A stretch of 40,853 nucleotides of DNA from Anaerolineales bacterium. GTDB lineage: Bacteria; Chloroflexota; Anaerolineae; Anaerolineales; Villigracilaceae. How positions within the stretch are numbered: position 1 is the first letter of the stretch; every line of letters begins with the position of its first letter. The stretch is from positions 1-40,853 of the forward strand of contig JANWWK010000091.1 in the NCBI GenBank assembly GCA_025056175.1. The letters are read 5' to 3'. Shown here in pieces: positions 35,060 through 40,853 of this stretch. The notes beneath the pieces are model-generated. The model searched no databases. It saw nothing but the letters and a program-made list of their open reading frames with translations, and was not told the origin of the DNA. The translations under genes and the position numbers were made by a program.

Positions 35060-36513
35060 ACGCATGGCACGACGCGCCGCGTGAAGAATGCGGCATTATC
35101 GGTGTGTTTGCCCCTAACGAAGATGTCGCGCGTATGACGTTCTTCGGGTTGTTTGCGCTTCAGCACCGCGGTCAGGAGGCGGCCGGGATTGCAGTTGCAG
35201 ACGGTCAGACCATTTCGCTCTATAAAAATGTGGGGTTGGTTTCGCAGGTGTTTCGTGCTGGCACGCTGGATGAATTGCGCGGGCATTATGCCATTGGGCA
35301 TACCCGCTATTCGACCACCGGCTCTTCCCTTTTGCGAAATGCTCAGCCGTTCTTAATTGAGACGATGAACGGCCCTTTGGCGTTGGCGCACAACGGTAAC
35401 CTGGTCAATTCGGCGGAGTTACGCGCAGAATTGATGCGGCAGGGGGTGGGGTTTTCGTCTTCTTCAGATAGCGAAGTAATGACGATGATGCTGGCGCGCG
35501 ATGCCGGGCCAACGTGGGAAGCGCGCATCAAAGAAGCAATGAAAAAGTGGGTGGGAGCGTATTCACTCGCCATTCTGACGCGCGATTGCGTTTACGCGGT
35601 GCGCGACCCGTGGGGGTTCCGTCCGCTTGCGGTGGGGATGCTTCCCTCCGGTGGTTACGCGGTGGCTTCGGAGACGGGGGCATTGCGGACGTTGGGGTGT
35701 GAAGCCATTCGTGATGTGCAGCCGGGCGAAATTGTGACCCTCTCGGACAAGGCGTTGACGATTACGCAGGCGCTCCCGCCTGTGAATCCCTCGGCCCGCT
35801 GTGTGTTTGAGTTTATCTATTTCGCCCGCCCCGACCAGACGTGGGAAGGGGTGAACGTCCATGCCGTGCGGCAGCGCCTGGGCGAAGAACTGGCAAAGGA
35901 ATGGAAAGCGAATGTTTCTACAACGAATGCGGCGGATGTGGTCATTCCCGTTCCCGATTCGTCTATTCCGGCGGCGATTGGTTTTTCGCGTGTGAGCGGG
36001 ATTCCGTACAACGACGGTTTCGTGAAGAATCGTTATGTCGGACGCACGTTCATCGAGCCAACTGATTCGCTCCGCAAGCGCGGTGTGGGGATGAAATTCA
36101 ACGTGATTATCGAGAACGTGCTGGGGAAGCGCGTGATTGTGATTGACGATTCGATTGTGCGCGGGAATACCACCGGGCCGCTCATCCGCCTGCTGCGCCA
36201 GGCCGGGGCAAAAGAGGTGCATGTTTGTATTACCTGCCCGCCCATCAAGCATCCGTGCTTTATGGGCGTGGATATGGGAACGTATGACGACCTGATTGCC
36301 CATAAACGAACGGTGGATGAAATCCGTGAGGAAGTGGGGGCGGATTCGCTGACGTTCCTTTCGCTAGACGGGATGATGCGTGCCGTAGGCAGCGCAGAGG
36401 GCTACTGTCAGGCCTGTTTTACGGGGCAATATCCTGTGCCGGTAGATTTGTCAAGTGCAAAGACCGGGTTTGAGCTGCCCATCATCGAAAAACGAGGAAA
36501 AAAAGAACAATGA
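35056..36513 (+). CDS. purF: Amidophosphoribosyltransferase PurF (Fe-S type)
   Basis: This is a 485-residue enzyme for the first committed step, PRPP plus glutamine to phosphoribosylamine. A short propeptide (1-11) precedes Cys12 of the N-terminal-nucleophile glutaminase domain (EECGIIGVF). The PRPP-binding loop VIVIDDSIVRGNTTGP is at 360-375. Cys249, Cys401, Cys451 and Cys454 (ARCVFEF, HPCFMG, YCQAC) lie at the positions of the [4Fe-4S] ligands in Bacillus subtilis PurF, so this enzyme should be the oxygen-labile cluster type with propeptide processing. It overlaps purK upstream and purDM downstream by 4 nt each. Confidence 0.96.
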   Translation: MNAWHDAPREECGIIGVFAPNEDVARMTFFGLFALQHRGQEAAGIAVADGQTISLYKNVGLVSQVFRAGTLDELRGHYAIGHTRYSTTGSSLLRNAQPFLIETMNGPLALAHNGNLVNSAELRAELMRQGVGFSSSSDSEVMTMMLARDAGPTWEARIKEAMKKWVGAYSLAILTRDCVYAVRDPWGFRPLAVGMLPSGGYAVASETGALRTLGCEAIRDVQPGEIVTLSDKALTITQALPPVNPSARCVFEFIYFARPDQTWEGVNVHAVRQRLGEELAKEWKANVSTTNAADVVIPVPDSSIPAAIGFSRVSGIPYNDGFVKNRYVGRTFIEPTDSLRKRGVGMKFNVIIENVLGKRVIVIDDSIVRGNTTGPLIRLLRQAGAKEVHVCITCPPIKHPCFMGVDMGTYDDLIAHKRTVDEIREEVGADSLTFLSLDGMMRAVGSAEGYCQACFTGQYPVPVDLSSAKTGFELPIIEKRGKKEQ

Positions 36514-38813
36514 AAGATGGAAAGCGGATGAACGTTTTGATACTTGGTTCGGGGGGACGGGAACATGCGTTGGCCTGGAAAACGGCGCAATCCTCTCGGT
36601 TGGGTCAACTGTACATTGCGCCGGGCAACCCTGGAACAGCAACATGCGGCGAAAATGTGCCGTTGCATTTGCATGACCATGCCGAAATCATCCGTTTTTG
36701 CAGGGAAAAGACCATTGACCTGGTGCTGGTCGGCCCCGAAGCGCCGCTGGCAGAGGGAATTGCCGATTCACTGACCGGAGCAGGGTTTCGGTGTTTTGGG
36801 CCGAGCCGGGCAGCGGCGCAAATCGAGGCCTCGAAGGTGTTTGCCAAGCACTTCATGGCGCGGCATGGCATTCCAACCGCGCGCTATGCCACGTTCGATA
36901 AATTGAGTCAGGCGTTGGCCTATCTGGAGCAGATAGACTATTTGCCGGTGATCAAAGCATCTGGTTTGGCGGCAGGCAAGGGTGTGATTTTGCCGCACAC
37001 GCGGGCAGAAGCCGAAGCAATTGTGCGAGAGATGCTCGAAAGGCGGGCGTTTGGCGCGGCGGGAAGCGAAGTGGTCATCGAGGAGCGTCTGACCGGGCCG
37101 GAAGTCTCGCTCATGGCGTTTTCGGATGGCAAAACGGTAATTCCGATGCTTCCGGCCCAGGACCACAAGCGTATCTTTGACGGTGACCAGGGCCCGAATA
37201 CCGGCGGAATGGGCGCGTATGCACCCTCTCCTTTGCTGACAGCGGAAGGCGTTCGTGAAGCATGGGAGACGGTCTTGCAGCCGGCAGTGAACGGTTTGCG
37301 GCTGGAAGGCAGACCGTTTGTGGGCGTTCTCTATGCCGGGCTGATGCTGACCCCCGCAGGCTTGCGCGTGTTGGAATTCAACTGTCGCTTTGGTGACCCG
37401 GAAACGCAGGCGGTACTTTCTCTGCTTGAAACGGATTTGCTGGAAATTGCCGAAGCCTGCGTGGAAGGCCGTCTGTCCGAAATGGAAATTCGCTGGAAAC
37501 CGGGTGCTTCGGTCTGTGTCGTTTTGGCGGCCAAAGGTTACCCCGAACAGCCCGAAACCGGTCAACCGATTACGATGGGCGCCTTACCTGAGAACGTGGT
37601 CTGTTTTCATGCCGGGACGAAAATAGACACGGATGGACGCCTGGTCACTTCAGGAGGGCGTGTGCTGGGAGTCACCTCGTATGCCGCACACCTGTTCGAT
37701 GCTGTCAACCTGGCGTATGATGCGGTGAAACAGATTACGTTTGATGGGATGCAGTATCGGACGGATATTGCCGCCCGTGTCCTGAAGGCAGATTCATCTG
37801 CTTATGCGGCTTCTGGCGTTTCGATCGATGCTGGTAATCGTGCTGTCGAATTGATGAAATCCGCTGTCAAATCCACCTACACACCGGCGGTTCTGGCAGG
37901 AATCGGTTCGTTTGGCGGCTTATTCGATGCTTCGCTGTTGAAACAGATGCAAAATCCGGTTTTGGTGGCTTCGACCGATGGCGTTGGCACCAAGGTCAAG
38001 CTGGCAGCACAGGCCGGGCGGTATCGCAGCATTGGGCATGACATCGTCAACCATTGTATTGACGACATTCTTGTCCAGGGTGCGCGTCCGCTGTTTTTTA
38101 TGGATTATTTCGCTACTTCTCATTTGAATCCCGAACAAACGGCTGAAGTCGTGACCGGTATGGCGGAAGCCTGCCGGCAGGCTGGCATGGCTTTGCTGGG
38201 CGGTGAAACGGCGGAAATGCCGGGTGTCTATCAGCCGGGCGCCTTCGATGTGGCTGGGACGATTGTTGGCGTGCTGGAACGAGAACAAATGTTGCCGCGT
38301 CTCTCTGCGCTCAAGGCGGGGGATGTTTTGCTTGGTCTCCGTTCTTCGGGGCCGCACACTAACGGCTATTCGCTCATCCGCAAAGTGTTTGCAGACACCC
38401 CGCTCGAAACGGTGTTTCCTGAATTAGGCCTTTCGCTGGCAGATGCCTTGCTGGCGCCCCACCGCTCTTACCTGGATGTTCTGGCTTCGGTCATCACCCT
38501 GCCACACGTTAAGGCGCTCGCACACCTGACCGGTGGCGGGTTTATTGAGAACATCCCCCGTATCTTGCCGGAGAACCTGAGTGCCGTCATTCGTTTGGGT
38601 TCGTGGCCTGTGCCGCCGCTCTGGGGGCTGATTCAGCAAAAGGGGAATATCGCCTGCGAAGAAATGTACCGCGTCTTCAATATGGGCATCGGTATGGTCG
38701 TGGTTGTCGAGAAACAAGCCGTCAACGTCGTGCAAGCGAGTATTCCAGAAGAAACGTTCGTGATTGGGGAACTTGTCCCCGGCGCACACAAAACCATCCT
38801 GCAAGGCCTTTAA
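36510..38813 (+). CDS. purDM: Bifunctional phosphoribosylamine-glycine ligase / phosphoribosylformylglycinamidine cyclo-ligase (PurD-PurM fusion)
   Basis: This is a 767-residue fusion. Residues 7-426 are PurD (GAR synthetase), with MNVLILGSGGREHAL, the ATP-grasp VIKASGLAAGKGV, QGPNTGGMGAYAP and RVLEFNCRFGDPETQ. Residues 430-767 are PurM (AIR synthetase), with SIDAGNRAVE, VASTDGVGTKVKLA, DIVNHCIDDILVQGA, GGETAEMPG and a NGYSLIRKV stretch. It catalyses steps 2 and 5 of the pathway; step 3 (PurN) is encoded two genes downstream. The order matches the D-M order of yeast Ade5,7 and of animal GART. The start at 36510 overlaps the purF stop (ATGA); ATG 36528 is an alternative that begins exactly at the usual PurD N-terminus. 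Both halves look complete. Confidence 0.95.
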   Translation: MKDGKRMNVLILGSGGREHALAWKTAQSSRLGQLYIAPGNPGTATCGENVPLHLHDHAEIIRFCREKTIDLVLVGPEAPLAEGIADSLTGAGFRCFGPSRAAAQIEASKVFAKHFMARHGIPTARYATFDKLSQALAYLEQIDYLPVIKASGLAAGKGVILPHTRAEAEAIVREMLERRAFGAAGSEVVIEERLTGPEVSLMAFSDGKTVIPMLPAQDHKRIFDGDQGPNTGGMGAYAPSPLLTAEGVREAWETVLQPAVNGLRLEGRPFVGVLYAGLMLTPAGLRVLEFNCRFGDPETQAVLSLLETDLLEIAEACVEGRLSEMEIRWKPGASVCVVLAAKGYPEQPETGQPITMGALPENVVCFHAGTKIDTDGRLVTSGGRVLGVTSYAAHLFDAVNLAYDAVKQITFDGMQYRTDIAARVLKADSSAYAASGVSIDAGNRAVELMKSAVKSTYTPAVLAGIGSFGGLFDASLLKQMQNPVLVASTDGVGTKVKLAAQAGRYRSIGHDIVNHCIDDILVQGARPLFFMDYFATSHLNPEQTAEVVTGMAEACRQAGMALLGGETAEMPGVYQPGAFDVAGTIVGVLEREQMLPRLSALKAGDVLLGLRSSGPHTNGYSLIRKVFADTPLETVFPELGLSLADALLAPHRSYLDVLASVITLPHVKALAHLTGGGFIENIPRILPENLSAVIRLGSWPVPPLWGLIQQKGNIACEEMYRVFNMGIGMVVVVEKQAVNVVQASIPEETFVIGELVPGAHKTILQGL

Positions 38814-38846
38814 TCCAAAATCATCAACATCCCATCCCCCAAGCCT

Positions 38847-40019
38847 ATGAACTCTCTTCCTCTTCGCTACGGAATGAACCCCCAACAGACCCCGGCGCGT
38901 GTCTTTATGCGCGATGGCAGCGACTTGCCTTTGACCGTCTTGAACGGTTCGCCCGGCTACATCAATCTGCTCGATGCGTTGAATGGTTGGCAACTGGTGC
39001 GCGAGTTGAAAACCGTCACAGGTTTGCCCGGCGCGGCCTCTTTCAAGCACGTCAGCCCGGCGGGAGCGGCCGTGGGCTTGCCGCTCAATGACATCCTCCG
39101 AAAAATCTACTTTGTAGAAGATGCTGAACTCTCTCCACTGGCTTCCGCGTATGCGCGCGCACGTGGCGCCGACCGGTTGTGTTCATTTGGGGATTTCATT
39201 GCGCTTTCTGACCCTGTGGACGAGCCAACAGCCCGGCTGATTGCTCGTGAAGTCTCGGATGGCGTGATTGCGCCTGCCTACGAACCATCCGCGCTCGAAA
39301 TTCTCAGGCAGAAAAAACAGGGCAAATACGTCGTTTTGCAGATGGACCCCGCCTACGAAGCACCGTCCAGCGAAACCCGGGATGTGTTTGGAATTACGTT
39401 TGAGCAGGGACGCCATACCCGTCTGACCAGCCCGGCCGATTTTGAGAACCGGGTGACCCGCAATAAGAACCTGCCTTCGGAGGCTTTGCGTGACCTGCAA
39501 ATTGCCTGGATTACGCTCAAGTACACACAATCCAATTCGGTGTGCTTCGTCAAAGATGGACAGACGATTGGTGTAGGTGCTGGTCAACAATCGCGCGTTC
39601 ACTGCGTTCGCCTGGCAGCCCACAAAGCCGATTTGTGGCGCTTGCGCCAGCATCCGGTGGTGCTTTCTTTGCCCTTCCGCCCAGAAATCAAGCGCCCGGA
39701 GCGCGATAATGCGATTGACCAGTTCTTACGCGATGACATCACCCCGCGCGAAAAGGCTGCCTGGCCAGACATTTTTACCGCGTTGCCGCGTCAGCTGACG
39801 CCGGAAGAGAAACGCACCTGGCTGGATGGCCTGACGGATGTCGCCCTTGGGTCGGATGCGTTCTTCCCCTTTGCCGATAGCATTCACCGCGCGGCTGCCT
39901 CTGGCGTCCGTTACGTGTTCGAGCCGGGTGGTTCGGCACGCGATGCCGAAGTGATTGCCGCCGCCGATGATTACGGCATGGTGATGGCCTTTACCGGCGT
40001 GCGTTTGTTCCATCATTAG
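38847..40019 (+). CDS. Stand-alone AICAR formyltransferase (PurH-like, lacks IMP cyclohydrolase domain)
   Basis: This 390-residue protein corresponds to the C-terminal transformylase half of PurH. It has LRYGMNPQQTPARVF, the catalytic SFKHVSPAGAAVG (Lys67-His68), a KYTQSNSVCFVKDG block, IGVGAGQQSRVHC, DAFFPFADSIHRAA and the terminal VMAFTGVRLFHH. It formylates AICAR with 10-formyl-THF to FAICAR. The N-terminal MGS-like cyclohydrolase domain of ordinary PurH is missing, and there is no room upstream for it: purDM ends 33 nt before. The window therefore contains no enzyme to close the FAICAR ring to IMP. The upstream spacer has no strong ribosome-binding site. Confidence 0.93.
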   Translation: MNSLPLRYGMNPQQTPARVFMRDGSDLPLTVLNGSPGYINLLDALNGWQLVRELKTVTGLPGAASFKHVSPAGAAVGLPLNDILRKIYFVEDAELSPLASAYARARGADRLCSFGDFIALSDPVDEPTARLIAREVSDGVIAPAYEPSALEILRQKKQGKYVVLQMDPAYEAPSSETRDVFGITFEQGRHTRLTSPADFENRVTRNKNLPSEALRDLQIAWITLKYTQSNSVCFVKDGQTIGVGAGQQSRVHCVRLAAHKADLWRLRQHPVVLSLPFRPEIKRPERDNAIDQFLRDDITPREKAAWPDIFTALPRQLTPEEKRTWLDGLTDVALGSDAFFPFADSIHRAAASGVRYVFEPGGSARDAEVIAAADDYGMVMAFTGVRLFHH

Positions 40020-40024
40020 AGCCG

Positions 40025-40609
40025 ATGACCGCGCGTCTGGTTGTTCTCATCTCCGGGAATGGCTCGAACCTGCAAGCGATTCTGGATGCGTGTGCAGAAA
40101 ATCGTCTGTCAGCGATGGTCGTTGCGGTTATCTCGAACCGCCCTGACGCCTATGGCCTGACCCGCGCCCGCAATGCAGGTGTTCCGGCGCTCTCCTTTCC
40201 CAAACGTCCTGACGAATCCCGTCAGGAATACGATGCCCGTCTGGCAGAACTGGTAGCAGGCTTTCAGCCGGATTACGTCGTCCTTGCCGGCTGGATGCGT
40301 CTTTTGTCCTCCGTCTTTCTGAACGCGTTCCCGAATCGGGTCATCAATTTGCACCCTGCTCTGCCGGGTGCGTTTCCCGGCACACACGCTATCGAGCGTG
40401 CCTACGCGGCCTGGCAGGCGGGTCAGGTGGACCGTTCGGGCGTGATGGTTCATCTGGTGCCGGATGAGGGCGTTGACAATGGTCCTGTACTTGCCAGCGA
40501 GGAAATTTTCTTTCAGCCAGGGGAAACGCTCGAAGCCTTCGAGGCGCGTGTCCATGCACTTGAACATCGTCTGCTGGTCGAAACTCTGCAGCGACTGACG
40601 TCTGCTTGA
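40025..40609 (+). CDS. purN: Phosphoribosylglycinamide formyltransferase PurN
   Basis: This is a 194-residue folate-dependent GAR transformylase. The N-terminal VLISGNGSNLQAIL binds GAR. The catalytic trio is Asn108, His110 (INLHPALPGAFPG) and Asp151 (PDEGVDNGP). It uses 10-formyl-THF to convert GAR to FGAR, between the two activities of the PurDM fusion. It begins 5 nt after the transformylase stop and is the last gene of the cluster. Its stop is followed within 20 nt by terminator-bearing tandem repeats. Confidence 0.96.
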   Translation: MTARLVVLISGNGSNLQAILDACAENRLSAMVVAVISNRPDAYGLTRARNAGVPALSFPKRPDESRQEYDARLAELVAGFQPDYVVLAGWMRLLSSVFLNAFPNRVINLHPALPGAFPGTHAIERAYAAWQAGQVDRSGVMVHLVPDEGVDNGPVLASEEIFFQPGETLEAFEARVHALEHRLLVETLQRLTSA

Positions 40610-40627
40610 TACGCAGAGCGTTGCAAG

Positions 40628-40853
40628 CCACTCCAAAACAAAACCTCCCCAACGCGGGGAAGGTTTCGCAGGCTGGGGGCAGTGGACGCGCCCCCTCAAG
40701 GGGGGTACGAACCACTCCAAAACAAAACCTCCCCAATGCGGGGAAGGTTTCGCAGGCTGGGGGCAGTGGACGCGCCCCCTCAAGGGGGGTACGAACCACT
40801 CCAAAACAAAACCTCCCCAATGCGGGGAAGGTTTCGCAGGCTGGGGGCAATGG
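40628..40853. repeat. 84-bp tandem repeat array (at least 2.7 copies, cut by window edge)
   Basis: Units starting at 40628, 40712 and 40796 are identical apart from one C/T change (AACGC vs AATGC) and a G/A change near the edge. Each unit carries a hairpin (stem about 10 bp with one bulged A; 40641-40650 with 40656-40666 in the first copy) followed by TTTCGC. A smaller CCCCC-TCAA-GGGGG hairpin follows in the two complete units. The first copy is placed as a terminator for the purine cluster. The array continues past the window. Confidence 0.9.
40641..40666 (+). terminator. Terminator-like hairpin after purN (first tandem copy)
   Basis: AAACCTCCCC pairs with GGGGA(A)GGTTT, with a single bulged A and a 5-nt loop, 31 nt after the purN stop. 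The T-run is only three bases. The same hairpin recurs every 84 bp, giving three serial copies in the window. Confidence 0.65.

Noticed and set aside
40389-40850. Minus-strand frame with a 28-residue repeating peptide
   Set aside because: The repeat is a by-product of the 84-bp tandem DNA units (84 is a multiple of three). The frame runs antisense into purN and starts without a ribosome-binding site.
40628-40853. Tandem array considered as a CRISPR
   Set aside because: The whole 84-bp unit is repeated, with no unique spacers between short repeats, and there are no cas genes.

Overview
This is about 40.9 kb of moderately high-GC bacterial chromosome, densely coded and almost all on the + strand. 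The gene content suggests a member of the Chloroflexota, probably class Anaerolineae. The signs are a BTAD-type regulator fused to an ATPase, an NBR1 Ig-like lipoprotein with a Thr/Pro-rich stalk, a Reg_prop beta-propeller diguanylate cyclase, a TGS-uridine kinase, a four-subunit 2-oxoacid:ferredoxin oxidoreductase, and multidomain purine enzymes. The lineage is an inference from domain content; there is no rRNA or other marker gene here.

Layout. 1-1004 (minus) is the N-terminal part of a BTAD/STAND-type regulator cut by the window edge. A 334-bp gap follows, holding a 153-bp inverted-repeat (MITE-like) element. 1339-6579 is a + strand run: a YiiX-like papain-fold protein, an NAD-dependent epimerase, a PanE-family reductase, a TGS-uridine kinase, and a methyltransferase-like protein that overlaps the kinase gene. 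6742-9481 is a compact delta-alpha-beta-gamma operon for a ketoacid:ferredoxin oxidoreductase, closed by a strong hairpin. 9522-10163 (minus) is an NBR1-domain lipoprotein. 10266-11852 is clpP followed by an aldo/keto reductase. 11974-12522 (minus) is an unrecognised secreted protein. 12794-16568 encodes a heterodimeric ABC exporter with complementary degenerate ATP sites.

16970-20137 is a soluble sensor kinase with a LacI-type sugar-binding module at its N-terminus. It is followed by galactokinase on the minus strand (20176-21348) and, divergently, by a Reg_prop/Y_Y_Y/GGDEF membrane protein (21450-24695). 24729-28253 holds a membrane-anchored HExxH metalloprotease with an immune-inhibitor-A-like C-terminus, then an amidase-2/C39-like/SH3 protein.

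28351-40609 is a complete-looking de novo purine cluster read from one good sigma70-type promoter (28292-28320). The order is purSSL-purQ-purC-purE-(two-TM protein)-purK-purF-purDM-(AICAR transformylase)-purN. Every step from PRPP to FAICAR is present except PurB, and the final IMP cyclohydrolase activity is absent because the PurH-like protein has only the transformylase half. Three proteins have unusual architecture: two PurS-like modules fused to PurL, a PurD-PurM fusion, and a stand-alone AICAR transformylase. purQ carries an in-frame intragenic repeat, and purL probably carries two. The window ends in an 84-bp tandem repeat carrying terminator-like hairpins.

I see no phage, transposase, CRISPR array, toxin-antitoxin or defence locus. 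The strongest unusual material is the architecture and repeat content of the purine cluster and the sugar-sensor kinase/galK/diguanylate cyclase neighbourhood.
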